NCBI GenBank assembly: GCA_902496125.1
Contig: CABUZU010000002.1
Span: forward strand, 1-47,856
Direction of reading: 5' to 3'
Length of the DNA: 47,856 nucleotides
Origin: an uncultured Lachnospiraceae bacterium
GTDB lineage: Bacteria > Bacillota > Clostridia > Lachnospirales > Lachnospiraceae
In this document: positions 33,259 to 42,541 of the stretch, piece by piece
Position numbering within the stretch: the first letter of the stretch is position 1
How the letters are laid out: every line of letters begins with the position of its first letter
Made by a program: the position numbers and the translations under genes
Notes under the pieces: model-generated
Seen by the model: only the letters and a program-made list of their open reading frames with translations
The model's database searches: none
Told to the model about the DNA's origin: nothing

Positions 33259-33510
33259 ATGGTTACGAAAACAATGAAAATTAATATTAGTCCAGAGGCT
33301 GAACAAAGACCAGCAGCGATGTTTGTTCAGATTGCAAGCAAGTATGAAAGTTCAATTCATGTAAAGACGGGAACTAAAAAGATTAATGCAAAGAGTATCA
33401 TGGGAGTGATGACACTTACTTTTGACAATGGAGAGGAAGTTGAAGTAAGTGCAAACGGAAGTGATGAATCAGAAGCAATTGCAGGAATCGAAAAATTTCT
33501 TTGTTCATAA
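33259..33510 (+). CDS. Crh-like HPr-family protein lacking His15
   Basis: An 83-residue HPr-fold protein. Aligned without gaps to Bacillus HPr, position 15, the His that takes phosphate from Enzyme I, is Glu (EAEQRPAAM in place of GIHARPAT), while Arg17 is kept. Ser46 and its surroundings KSIMGVMTL are perfect, so HprK could phosphorylate it. This is the logic of Crh, which has Gln15 and Ser46 and serves catabolite repression through CcpA but not sugar transport. Its place right after whiA, in an operon with hprK, is that of Bacillus crh. The ATG at 33259 has GAGGAGG 6 bp upstream. It cannot be the PTS carrier; a true HPr should be elsewhere in the genome. Confidence 0.88.
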   Translation: MVTKTMKINISPEAEQRPAAMFVQIASKYESSIHVKTGTKKINAKSIMGVMTLTFDNGEEVEVSANGSDESEAIAGIEKFLCS

Positions 33511-33526
33511 AAAATACAACAATGCG

Positions 33527-33568
33527 AAAGGGAGAAGTGAAAGCTTCTCCTTTCTTTTTAAGGAGGAG
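33527..33568 (+). promoter_or_regulatory. Terminator-like hairpin overlapping the dnaE ribosome binding site region
   Basis: AAAGGGAGAAG pairs with CTTCTCCTTT (loop TGAAAG), followed by TTTCTTTTT: the shape of an intrinsic terminator. The downstream arm could instead pair with the dnaE ribosome binding site (CTCCTT 33547-33552 with AAGGAG 33560-33565). The two folds exclude each other. No promoter fits between the hairpin and dnaE. Confidence 0.6.
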
Positions 33569-33570
33569 AT

Positions 33571-36500
33571 ATGCAAAAGAATAACTTTACTCATTTACAT
33601 GTGCATACCGAATATAGTTTACTAGATGGTTCTAGTAAAATCTCAGAACTTGTAAAACAGGCAAAAGACTTAGGATATGAGGAACTTGCAATTACAGACC
33701 ATGGGGTGATGTACGGAGTTATTGACTTCTATAAGGAATGTAAGGCACAGGGAATTAAGCCAATTATTGGTTGTGAAGTCTATGTTGCTCCTCATTCAAG
33801 ATTTGATAAAGAAAAGGGAAATGACGATAAGTACTATCATCTTGTATTATTAGCAGAAAACGACTTAGGTTATCACAATTTAATGAAGATTGTATCCTTA
33901 GGATTTACCGAAGGATTTTATTATAAACCACGAGTAGATTATGAGGTATTAGAACGTTTCCATGAAGGAGTCATTGCGTTAAGTGCTTGTCTTGCTGGTG
34001 AAGTTTCTAGATATTTAGCAAGAGGAATGTATGAAGAGGCGAAAAAATCAGCACTTCATTACCAGAAAATTTTTGGTAGTGAAAATTTCTTTTTAGAAAT
34101 GCAAGACCATGGAATTGCTGAACAAAAGACAGTTAACCAAGGAATGCTTAGGCTAAGTGAAGAACTTGGAATTGAGCTTGTGTGTACGAATGATATTCAC
34201 TATACCTTTGCAGAAGATGAAAAAGCTCATGATATTTTACTATGTATTCAGACTGGTAAGAAGGTATCGGATGAAAATCGTATGCGTTACGAGGGTGGCC
34301 AGTATTACTGCAAATCCGAAGAGGAAATGAGAAGCTTATTTCCTTATGCAAGTAAAGCATTAGATAATACGAAAAAAATTGCAAACCGTTGTAATGTAGA
34401 AATTGAATTTGGCGTACAAAAACTTCCAAAATATGAAGTACCAGAAGGATTTACTTCTTTTGAATATTTAAAATATTTATGTGAAGAAGGGTTTAAAAGA
34501 AGATATCCTGATGCGACTAGTGAATTAAAAGAAAGACTAGATTATGAACTTAATACAATTAAAAATATGGGTTATGTAGATTATTTTTTAATTGTATGGG
34601 ATTTTATTAATTATGCAAAGAAAAATGGAATTAGTGTAGGACCAGGACGAGGTTCGGCAGCGGGAAGTATTGTATCTTATTGTCTTGAAATTACCGATAT
34701 TGACCCAATTAAATATCAGTTGCTTTTTGAACGATTTTTAAATCCAGAACGTGTATCCATGCCTGATATCGATATTGACTTTTGTTTTGAACGAAGACAG
34801 GAAGTCATTGATTATGTAACTAGAAAATATGGTAAGGATTGTGTGGTACAGATTGTAACCTTTGGAACGATGGCAGCAAGAAACGTCATTCGTGATGTGG
34901 GTAGAGTATTGGATTTGCCTTATGCATTATGTGATACCACTGCGAAGATGATTCCAAAAGAATCAAATATTACAATTGATAAGGCTTTAAAGATGAATCC
35001 AGAACTAAAAAAGGCCTATGATACGGATGACCGTATAAAATATTTGATTGATATGTCAAAACGTTTAGAAGGCTTACCACGTCATACCTCGATGCATGCA
35101 GCAGGGGTTGTTATCAGTCAAAAACCAATATGGGAATATGTACCACTTTCAAGAGGTAGCGATGGTTCGGTTACGACCCAATACATTATGACCACTCTTG
35201 AAGAGTTAGGTCTACTTAAGATGGACTTTTTAGGGCTTCGTACATTAACGGTAATTCAAAACGCACAAGAATTAGTAAATCGAAATGGAAAGATTTTAGA
35301 TATTCATCAAATTGATTATAATGATAAAGCCGTTCTTGACCATATAGGAACAGGTCATACAGAGGGTATCTTCCAATTAGAAAGTGGTGGAATGAAAAAC
35401 TTCATGAAGGAGTTAAAACCACAGAGCCTAGAAGATATTATTGCGGGAATTTCATTGTATCGTCCAGGTCCAATGGATTTTATTCCAAAATATATAAGAG
35501 GTAAGAATAATCAAAATGCAATTACTTATGATTGCCCTGCATTAGAGCCAATCCTAGAGCCTACCTATGGTTGTATGGTCTACCAAGAACAGGTTATGCA
35601 AATTGTACGAGATTTAGCTGGATATTCCTTAGGACGAAGTGACCTTGTACGTCGTGCGATGTCTAAAAAGAAGATGGCAGTGATGGAGAAGGAACGAAAA
35701 AATTTCGTCTATGGAAATGAAGAAGAAGGGGTAAAGGGTTGCATTAACAATGGAATTTCAGAAGAGGTTGCGAATAAAATCTATGATGAAATGATTGATT
35801 TTGCAAAATATGCATTTAATAAATCTCATGCAGCCTGCTATGCTGTAGTAGCTTATCAAACTGCCTATTTAAAGCATTATTACCCTGTCGAATATATGGC
35901 GGCTTTATTGACTTCCGTCATTGAAAATATTAATAAAATTACTGGATATATCTTAAATTGTAAAGAATTAAATATTAAAATCCTACCACCTGATATTAAT
36001 GAAGGAGATTGGGGATTTACCGTGTCAGCAGATGCCATTCGCTATGGCCTATGTGCAATTAAGGGTGTAGGACGAAATGTGGTAGACGTAATTGTACAAG
36101 AACGAAATGAAAATGGACCATTTACTAGTTTAAAGGATTTTATTTATCGTTTAACGAATAAAGAGGTCAATAAACGAACTGTTGAGAACTTTATTAAATC
36201 AGGTGCACTAGATTCGCTTCCAGGTAATCGCAGACAGAAGATGTTAACCTATGCTGGAATTATTGATAAGAAGACGAAAGAAGACCGTACATTAATTGCA
36301 GGACAGATGAATCTATTTGATTTGATGGGGGGAATTGATGAAAGTGAAAAATTCCCAGATGTACCTGAATTTAGTAAAGATGAGATTTTAAGCTTTGAAA
36401 AAGAGGTTCTTGGTATCTATATTAGTGGTCATCCATTAGATTCTGATAGAGAACTATGGAAGAAGCAAATTTCAGCAACGACAGTAGATTTTAAATTTGA

Positions 36501-37032
36501 TGAAGAAATTGGAAGTTTTGGTGTAAATAGTGGATATCCAATTGTAATCGGTGGAATCATAAGTGATATAACGATTAAATTTACAAAAAATAATCAGAGG
36601 ATGGCATTTATTCAGTTAGAAGATTTAATGGGAACCGTTGAAGTGGTATTCTTCTCAAGAAATTTTGAACAAAATGAGAGATATTTACAAGAGGATCGTA
36701 AAGTATTTATCGTAGGTCATGCTGATGTATCAGGAGAAACCGAAGCGAAGCTAATCTGCGATAGAGTTGTTCCATTTGAAGATGTACCAAAGCAAATATG
36801 GCTTCAATTTAAGAATAAAGAAGAGTATTTAAATAAAGTAAATCAGATGACCGAAATCTTGACGGAATTTCGTGGAAAAAGCAAAATTGTTATTTATTTA
36901 TCAACAGAAAGAGCAAGAAAAATCTTGCCTTCTCAGTATAATATTACCCCCAGCGAGCAGTTTTTAACTAAAATGTATGATTTTTTAGGCAAAGATAACG
37001 TGAAAGTTGTCGATATTCCTATTGAAAAATAA
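33571..37032 (+). CDS. dnaE: DNA polymerase III subunit alpha (DnaE)
   Basis: A replicative polymerase of 1153 residues. Order: PHP domain (FTHLHVHTEYSLLDGSSKI, with further His/Asp/Glu ligands); polymerase core with VGPGRGSAAGSIVSY and the catalytic PDIDIDF; the conserved YQEQVMQI and RRAMSKKK region; an HhH segment (LCAIKGVGRNVVDVI); and a C-terminal OB fold (RMAFIQLEDLMGTVEVVFF). Firmicutes usually also have PolC as the main polymerase, so this DnaE may extend primers. It is full length. AAGGAGGAG precedes the ATG. It follows crh after a terminator-like hairpin, and the pfkA promoter starts inside its last codons. Confidence 0.97.
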   Translation: MQKNNFTHLHVHTEYSLLDGSSKISELVKQAKDLGYEELAITDHGVMYGVIDFYKECKAQGIKPIIGCEVYVAPHSRFDKEKGNDDKYYHLVLLAENDLGYHNLMKIVSLGFTEGFYYKPRVDYEVLERFHEGVIALSACLAGEVSRYLARGMYEEAKKSALHYQKIFGSENFFLEMQDHGIAEQKTVNQGMLRLSEELGIELVCTNDIHYTFAEDEKAHDILLCIQTGKKVSDENRMRYEGGQYYCKSEEEMRSLFPYASKALDNTKKIANRCNVEIEFGVQKLPKYEVPEGFTSFEYLKYLCEEGFKRRYPDATSELKERLDYELNTIKNMGYVDYFLIVWDFINYAKKNGISVGPGRGSAAGSIVSYCLEITDIDPIKYQLLFERFLNPERVSMPDIDIDFCFERRQEVIDYVTRKYGKDCVVQIVTFGTMAARNVIRDVGRVLDLPYALCDTTAKMIPKESNITIDKALKMNPELKKAYDTDDRIKYLIDMSKRLEGLPRHTSMHAAGVVISQKPIWEYVPLSRGSDGSVTTQYIMTTLEELGLLKMDFLGLRTLTVIQNAQELVNRNGKILDIHQIDYNDKAVLDHIGTGHTEGIFQLESGGMKNFMKELKPQSLEDIIAGISLYRPGPMDFIPKYIRGKNNQNAITYDCPALEPILEPTYGCMVYQEQVMQIVRDLAGYSLGRSDLVRRAMSKKKMAVMEKERKNFVYGNEEEGVKGCINNGISEEVANKIYDEMIDFAKYAFNKSHAACYAVVAYQTAYLKHYYPVEYMAALLTSVIENINKITGYILNCKELNIKILPPDINEGDWGFTVSADAIRYGLCAIKGVGRNVVDVIVQERNENGPFTSLKDFIYRLTNKEVNKRTVENFIKSGALDSLPGNRRQKMLTYAGIIDKKTKEDRTLIAGQMNLFDLMGGIDESEKFPDVPEFSKDEILSFEKEVLGIYISGHPLDSDRELWKKQISATTVDFKFDEEIGSFGVNSGYPIVIGGIISDITIKFTKNNQRMAFIQLEDLMGTVEVVFFSRNFEQNERYLQEDRKVFIVGHADVSGETEAKLICDRVVPFEDVPKQIWLQFKNKEEYLNKVNQMTEILTEFRGKSKIVIYLSTERARKILPSQYNITPSEQFLTKMYDFLGKDNVKVVDIPIEK

Positions 37033-37050
37033 TCTAAAATGCATTAGAAT
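37022..37050 (+). promoter_or_regulatory. Sigma-A promoter of pfkA
   Basis: TTGAAA (37022-37027), a 17-bp spacer and TAGAAT (37045-37050). The -35 lies inside the last codons of dnaE. A small stem AAATC/GATTT (37069-37081) precedes the pfkA ribosome binding site. Confidence 0.72.
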
Positions 37051-37094
37051 AACTGTAGTCTGAAATCGAAATCAAAGATTTGGAGGATGTGAAT

Positions 37095-38066
37095 ATGTCT
37101 AAAGTTACAACAATTGGAGTTTTAACAAGTGGCGGCGATGCCCCAGGCATGAATGCAGCTATTCGTGCAGTCGTTCGTCATGCTTTAAGCGCAGGTCTTA
37201 AGGTAAAAGGTATTAAGAGAGGTTACGCAGGACTTTTAAAAGAAGAAATCGTTGATATGGACGGTTTAAGCGTAGCAGAAACCATTCATCGTGGTGGTAC
37301 TATTTTATATACCGCACGTTGTATGGAATTTATGACCGAAGAAGGTCAGAGAATGGGTGCAGAAATCTGCCATAAACATGGTATTGATGGTTTAGTCGTT
37401 ATCGGTGGTGACGGTTCTTTCCGTGGTGCACAAAAGTTAGCTGCTTTTGGTGTAAATACCATCGGTGTACCAGGTACTATCGACTTAGATATTGCTTGTA
37501 CTGATTATACCATTGGATTTGATACTGCTGTTAATACAGCAATGGATGCAATTGATAAGGTTCGTGATACCTCAACATCTCATGAAAGATGCAGTATCAT
37601 CGAGGTTATGGGTCGTAATGCTGGTTATATTGCATTATGGTGTGGTATTGCAAATGGTGCAGAAGATATTTTATTACCAGAACGTTACAATTATGATGAA
37701 CAAGCCCTAATTAATCGTATTATTGAAAATCGCAAACGTGGTAAGAGACACCATATTATTATCAATGCAGAAGGTATTGGTCATTCAACAAGTATGGCAA
37801 AACGTATCGAAGCAGCAACTGGTATTGAAACTCGTGCAACAATCTTAGGTCATATGCAAAGAGGTGGTCGTCCTACTTGTAAGGACAGAGTTTATGCTTC
37901 GATTATGGGTTCAAAAGCAGTTGATTTATTAATCGCTGGTAAGAGCAATCGTGTAGTAGCTTATAAGCATGGTGACTACGTAGATTTTGATATTGATGAA
38001 GCATTAGCTATGAAGAAGGATATCCCAGAAGACCAATATGAAATTTTTAAATCCTTAGTTCGCTAA
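37095..38066 (+). CDS. pfkA: 6-phosphofructokinase
   Basis: PfkA makes fructose 1,6-bisphosphate from fructose 6-phosphate, the main control step of glycolysis and the one before Fba, also encoded here. The 323-residue protein shows TSGGDAPGMNAAIRAVVR, IGGDGSFRGAQ (the Gly pattern of ATP-dependent enzymes), GVPGTIDLDIACTDYTIGFD, RDTSTSHERCSIIEVMGRNAGY and LGHMQRGGRPTCKDRV. TIDLDI has Leu where the classical enzyme has Asn (TIDNDI). GGAGGATG precedes the ATG at 37095. It has its own promoter and a strong terminator. Confidence 0.95.
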   Translation: MSKVTTIGVLTSGGDAPGMNAAIRAVVRHALSAGLKVKGIKRGYAGLLKEEIVDMDGLSVAETIHRGGTILYTARCMEFMTEEGQRMGAEICHKHGIDGLVVIGGDGSFRGAQKLAAFGVNTIGVPGTIDLDIACTDYTIGFDTAVNTAMDAIDKVRDTSTSHERCSIIEVMGRNAGYIALWCGIANGAEDILLPERYNYDEQALINRIIENRKRGKRHHIIINAEGIGHSTSMAKRIEAATGIETRATILGHMQRGGRPTCKDRVYASIMGSKAVDLLIAGKSNRVVAYKHGDYVDFDIDEALAMKKDIPEDQYEIFKSLVR

Positions 38067-38082
38067 TTAAAACGCAATTTTT

Positions 38083-38114
38083 ATGCCTAGGAAGTAATTT
38101 CCTAGGCATTTTTA
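38083..38114 (+). terminator. Terminator of pfkA
   Basis: ATGCCTAGGAA pairs perfectly with TTCCTAGGCAT, followed by five T. The rel promoter begins right after the T run. Confidence 0.9.
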
Positions 38115-38115
38115 C

Positions 38116-38144
38116 TTGAAAAATCTGAGATTTATCCATATAAT
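38116..38144 (+). promoter_or_regulatory. Sigma-A promoter of rel
   Basis: TTGAAA (38116-38121), a 17-bp spacer and TATAAT (38139-38144). It is near consensus and drives rel and probably the following MBL, hemZ and GDPD genes, which are spaced by 12 bp or less. Confidence 0.78.
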
Positions 38145-38194
38145 AGACATCACACATAAACAATGAAGTAGTAGTAAGGGAAGAGGGGAGAAAC

Positions 38195-40441
38195 ATGGCA
38201 GAAAAACATTGGAGAAATGAAGAAGAAACTGCAGAAAGTTTAATGAATCAATTAAAAGAAACTATTTATAAATATCATCCATCCGATGATTTGACTATGG
38301 TATACAAGGCTTATCATTTAGCAGATGAAGCACATGATGGACAGGTACGTAAATCAGGAGAACCATATATTATTCATCCATTGCATGTAGCAATTATTTT
38401 AGCACAGTTACAGTTAGATAAGGAAAGTATTGTTGCAGGTATTTTACATGATGTTGTAGAGGATACCCATTATACTTTAGATGAAATTTCTGAGATGTTT
38501 TCTCCCGAAATTGCATTATTAGTAGATGGAGTTACAAAGTTAACTCAATTATCTTGGTCGGCAGATAAAGTCGAGATTCAAGCAGAAAATTTAAGAAAAA
38601 TGTTCCTTGCTATGGCAAAAGATATTCGAGTGATTTTAATTAAATTAGCAGACCGTTTACATAATATGCGAACGCTTCAATTTATGAAGCCAGAAAAGCA
38701 AAAAGAAAAAGCACGTGAAACCATGGATATTTATGCACCAATTGCACAGAGACTTGGTATTTCTAAAATTAAGATTGAATTAGATGACTTAGCATTAAAG
38801 TACTTAGAGCCAGAAGTTTATGAAAATTTAAAGGTCAGTGTAGCAGCTTGTAAAGAAGAGCGAGAAGCCTTTGTACATGAAATTGTAAAAGAAGTCGAAG
38901 GACATATGGAAACTGCTGGAATTAAGGCAAAAGTCTCCGGTCGTGCAAAGCATTTCTTTAGTATTTACAAAAAGATGATAAATCAAAATAAGACACTTGA
39001 GCAAATCTATGATTTATTTGCAGTTCGTATTATTGTAGACAGTGTAAAAGATTGCTATGGTGCATTAGGTATTATTCATGAGATGTATAAGCCAATTCCA
39101 GGACGATTTAAAGATTATATTGCGATGCCAAAATCCAATGGCTATCAATCGCTTCATACGACCTTAATTGCAAAGAATGGTAAACCATTTGAAATTCAGA
39201 TTCGTACAGAAGAGATGCATCGTATCGCTGAATATGGTATTGCAGCTCACTGGAAGTATAAAGAAGGAAAAGCTGGGGAAAATATTTCTGCTCGTGAAGT
39301 TGATAAGATGACATGGCTTCGCCAAATCTTAGAATACCATCAAGATATGGATAATAAGGAATTTGTAAGCAATGTTAAGAATGATTTAGATTTATTCTCC
39401 GATGCAGTTTATTGCTTTACTCCTAGAGGGGATGTTAAATCCCTTCCAGCAGGCTCTACACCGATTGATTTTGCCTATAGCATTCACAGTGCGGTCGGCA
39501 ATAAGATGGTTGGCGCAAGAGTCAATGATAAGGTTGTACCAATTGATTATCAGATTCAAAATGGAGACAGAATTGATATTATCACTTCACAAAATAGTAA
39601 GGGACCAAGTCGTGATTGGTTAAAAGTTGTAAAAAGCTCCCAAGCTCGTAATAAAATCAATCAGTGGTTTAAGACTGAATTTAGAGAAGATAATATTACA
39701 CATGGTAAAGAATTAGTAGATAAGTATTGTAAATCTAAAGGTATTGTATTTTCTAGTATTGCAACGCCACAAGGTTTACAAAAGGTTATTAAAAAATATG
39801 GATTTAAGGATTGGAATGCAGTACTTGCAGCAATTGGACATGGCGGATTAAAAGAAGGTCAGGTCATTAATAAATTACAAGAGGAATATAAAAAGACGCA
39901 TAAGCCAGAAGTAACGAATGAAGATATTTTAGCTTCGATTGCTGAAAATAGTAAAGTAAAACAGGCCTTGATGAAGAAAGGCAGTGGCTTCTTAGTTGGT
40001 GGTGTATTTGATGCAACTGCACACTGTTCAAAATGTTGTAGTCCATTGCCAGGTGATGAAATTATTGGATTTGTTACAAGAGGACGAGGAATCTCTGTTC
40101 ATCGTACCGATTGTTCGAATATTATTCATTTGCCAGAATCCGAGAAGAGTCGTTTGACAGAAGTTGAATGGTTAGTAGCAGATGAGGTAGGTGGAAGTGG
40201 AAGCTATACGGTTTCTCTAAATATCTATGCACGTAATCGTAAGGCGTTGATTGTAGATATTTCACGTGTGATTACAGAACAAGAAATTGATATTTCAAGT
40301 ATTAATTCCCGTACGAATAAGCAAGGAATTGCAACGATTAATTTAGATTTTGAGATTAGTAGTGTAGAGAAGCTTGAATATTTAATTAAGAAGTTAAATC
40401 AAATTGATAGTGTAATTGAAGTAGAAAGAAATAGGGGGTAG
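38195..40441 (+). CDS. rel: Bifunctional (p)ppGpp synthetase/hydrolase Rel
   Basis: The stringent-response enzyme: it makes (p)ppGpp on amino-acid starvation and also breaks it down. The 748-residue protein has an N-terminal HD hydrolase domain (YIIHPLHVAIIL, GILHDVVEDTHY, LADRLHNMRTL), a synthetase domain (VSGRAKHFFSIYKKM, PIPGRFKDYIAMPKSNGYQ), a TGS domain (YCFTPRGDVKSLPAGSTPID), a Cys-containing zinc-finger-like segment (CSKCCSPLPGDEIIGFVTRG) and a C-terminal ACT domain. Both active sites look intact. GGGGAG precedes the ATG. Three genes follow closely, with no terminator seen, so it heads an operon. Confidence 0.96.
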   Translation: MAEKHWRNEEETAESLMNQLKETIYKYHPSDDLTMVYKAYHLADEAHDGQVRKSGEPYIIHPLHVAIILAQLQLDKESIVAGILHDVVEDTHYTLDEISEMFSPEIALLVDGVTKLTQLSWSADKVEIQAENLRKMFLAMAKDIRVILIKLADRLHNMRTLQFMKPEKQKEKARETMDIYAPIAQRLGISKIKIELDDLALKYLEPEVYENLKVSVAACKEEREAFVHEIVKEVEGHMETAGIKAKVSGRAKHFFSIYKKMINQNKTLEQIYDLFAVRIIVDSVKDCYGALGIIHEMYKPIPGRFKDYIAMPKSNGYQSLHTTLIAKNGKPFEIQIRTEEMHRIAEYGIAAHWKYKEGKAGENISAREVDKMTWLRQILEYHQDMDNKEFVSNVKNDLDLFSDAVYCFTPRGDVKSLPAGSTPIDFAYSIHSAVGNKMVGARVNDKVVPIDYQIQNGDRIDIITSQNSKGPSRDWLKVVKSSQARNKINQWFKTEFREDNITHGKELVDKYCKSKGIVFSSIATPQGLQKVIKKYGFKDWNAVLAAIGHGGLKEGQVINKLQEEYKKTHKPEVTNEDILASIAENSKVKQALMKKGSGFLVGGVFDATAHCSKCCSPLPGDEIIGFVTRGRGISVHRTDCSNIIHLPESEKSRLTEVEWLVADEVGGSGSYTVSLNIYARNRKALIVDISRVITEQEIDISSINSRTNKQGIATINLDFEISSVEKLEYLIKKLNQIDSVIEVERNRG

Positions 40442-40445
40442 AACC

Positions 40446-41090
40446 ATGGGTGAAATGAAGATTATTAATATGTGCGTAGGACAAGTACAGACAAACTGTT
40501 ACATTGCTTATCATGATGATACAAGAGAAGGTGTAATTGTAGACCCAGGTGATAATGCAGTAGGAATTGTGGCTACGCTAAATAAAGAATCGATTAAACC
40601 AGTAGCAATTCTTTTAACCCATGGACATTATGACCATATGCTAGCAGCACTGCCATTAAAAGAACAATATAATATTCCGATTTATGCACATGAAAAGGAA
40701 CAAGCAGTGCTTATGGATGCAGATGCAAATTTAACTAATACATGGATAAGAAATCCTCTTACCTTTGAAGCAGATTATTATGTAAAGGACAAAGAAAAAT
40801 TAAGTTTAGCTGGATTTACCTTTGAAGCAATTCATACTCCAGGTCATACAATCGGCGGCGTTTGTTATTACGAAGCAAATGAAAAAGTGATTTTTGTTGG
40901 TGATACGTTATTTAAAGGTTCATTTGGTCGAGTGGATTTATTAACTGCTAGTCCTCAGATGATAATGGATTCGTTAATTAATCGTCTGTTTGTACTACCA
41001 GATGATATTAAGGCTTATTGTGGACATGGACCAAGCACGGTGATTGGAGTAGAGAAGAAATCGAATCCAATTTGGGATTACTATAGATAG
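40446..41090 (+). CDS. MBL-fold metallo-hydrolase (glyoxalase II-like)
   Basis: A 214-residue metallo-beta-lactamase-fold hydrolase. The zinc motif THGHYDHM is complete, with the further ligands in HTPGHTIGGV, VGDTLFKGSFGRVD and CGHGPST. It resembles the YcbL/YqgX group related to hydroxyacylglutathione hydrolase, but lacks the substrate-binding C-terminal domain, so the substrate is not known. GGGGG stands before the ATG, and it starts 4 bp after rel. In related Clostridia it occurs in the same rel-MBL-hemZ order, so the placement is conserved. Confidence 0.87.
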   Translation: MGEMKIINMCVGQVQTNCYIAYHDDTREGVIVDPGDNAVGIVATLNKESIKPVAILLTHGHYDHMLAALPLKEQYNIPIYAHEKEQAVLMDADANLTNTWIRNPLTFEADYYVKDKEKLSLAGFTFEAIHTPGHTIGGVCYYEANEKVIFVGDTLFKGSFGRVDLLTASPQMIMDSLINRLFVLPDDIKAYCGHGPSTVIGVEKKSNPIWDYYR

Positions 41091-41101
41091 GAAAGAATAC
41101 A

Positions 41102-42532
41102 ATGATAAAGTTAACAATGAATGAACTCCATTATGAGTATGATATTAGAGGACTATTAATGGCATTTTATCCAGGTAGGGAAATTGAATGTGTCATATCA
41201 GATGTTCCATATGGAGATGAGTTTGAATTACAGGTAAATTATTTACCAGATGCAATAGCAGTTTCGTTAAATGAAAATAAGGAACGATTAAATTTAAATT
41301 GGGAAGACCATGAGGCAAAGAACGAGTTAAAACGTTGCGTTTACCGTATGCTTTCTAAGGCTGAGAATGGGAAAACACTTCCATGGGGAACGCTTACAGG
41401 AATTCGTCCCGTTAAAATTCCCATGTCTTTATTAGAACAAGGAAAGAGTGAAGAGGAAATCTTAAAATCATTATCACAGACCTATTATATCAGTGAAGAG
41501 AAGGCAAAGCTTAGTACAAAGATTGCACATACTGAGTTAAATCTATTGAATAAATTAGATTATGAAAATGGATATAGCCTTTATATTGGAATTCCGTTTT
41601 GTCCTACTACTTGTTTATATTGTTCCTTTACGTCTTATCCATTTAGCAGATTTGAAAGTAAGATTTGGGATTATTTACATGCATTAGAAAAAGAAATTCG
41701 TTATACTGCTAAGAAATTTAAGGACAAGAAGTTAAATTCCATTTATTTTGGCGGAGGTACACCAACAACGTTATTACCCGACCAATTAGATTGGCTATTA
41801 GGACTTGTGACCGACCAATTTGATTTAACCAATTGTCTAGAATGGACAGTAGAAGGTGGTCGTCCAGATAGTATCACAGCAGAAAAGTTACAAGTGATTC
41901 GAAAATATCCAGTGGATCGAATTTCTATTAATCCTCAGACAATGAAGCAAGAAACGCTTGATATCATTGGTCGAAGACATACGGTAGAGCAAGTAAAATC
42001 TGCTTATCATATGGCAAGAGAAGAGGGATTTAATAACATCAATATGGATTTAATCTTAGGTCTTCCAGAAGAAAATGTAGATGATGTAAGACATACAATG
42101 GAAGAACTAGAGATTTTAGCACCAGATAATTTAACCGTTCATACATTGGCATTAAAGAGAGCTTCTAGATTGAATACACAAAAAGACCAGTATTCACACT
42201 TGCATTTTGAAAGAAATACAGCACAGATGATGCAGGTGACAATGGATTATGCAAAAAAGATGGGGCTTGAGCCTTATTATTTATATCGCCAGAAAAATAT
42301 GTCAGGAAACCTTGAAAATATTGGATATGCAAAGCCTGGTTTAGAAGGAGTCTATAATATTTTAATTATGGAAGAAAAGCAATCCATTCAAGCACTAGGT
42401 GCAGGAGCGGTAACAAAGCGAGTTGATTTAGATGGCAAGATTAATAGAGCTTCTAATGTGAAGGATATTGATCAGTACTTAGCTCGTGTAGATGAGATGA
42501 TTGAACGAAAAGAAAAACTTTGGGAAGAATAG
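41102..42532 (+). CDS. hemZ: HemZ-like radical SAM coproporphyrinogen dehydrogenase
   Basis: A 476-residue radical SAM enzyme of the HemN/HemZ family. The iron-sulfur site is CPTTCLYCSF (CxxxCxxC). Further landmarks are SIYFGGGTPTTL, EWTVEGGRPDSI, RISINPQTM and NMDLILGLPEE in the usual order. HemZ is named as the oxygen-independent coproporphyrinogen III oxidase of Bacillus. Many anaerobes that keep hemZ lack a full heme path, so the true substrate may differ. The first 160 residues form the extra N-terminal domain of HemZ. ATAGGAAAG precedes the ATG. Confidence 0.88.
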   Translation: MIKLTMNELHYEYDIRGLLMAFYPGREIECVISDVPYGDEFELQVNYLPDAIAVSLNENKERLNLNWEDHEAKNELKRCVYRMLSKAENGKTLPWGTLTGIRPVKIPMSLLEQGKSEEEILKSLSQTYYISEEKAKLSTKIAHTELNLLNKLDYENGYSLYIGIPFCPTTCLYCSFTSYPFSRFESKIWDYLHALEKEIRYTAKKFKDKKLNSIYFGGGTPTTLLPDQLDWLLGLVTDQFDLTNCLEWTVEGGRPDSITAEKLQVIRKYPVDRISINPQTMKQETLDIIGRRHTVEQVKSAYHMAREEGFNNINMDLILGLPEENVDDVRHTMEELEILAPDNLTVHTLALKRASRLNTQKDQYSHLHFERNTAQMMQVTMDYAKKMGLEPYYLYRQKNMSGNLENIGYAKPGLEGVYNILIMEEKQSIQALGAGAVTKRVDLDGKINRASNVKDIDQYLARVDEMIERKEKLWEE

Positions 42533-42541
42533 GATAAATAA

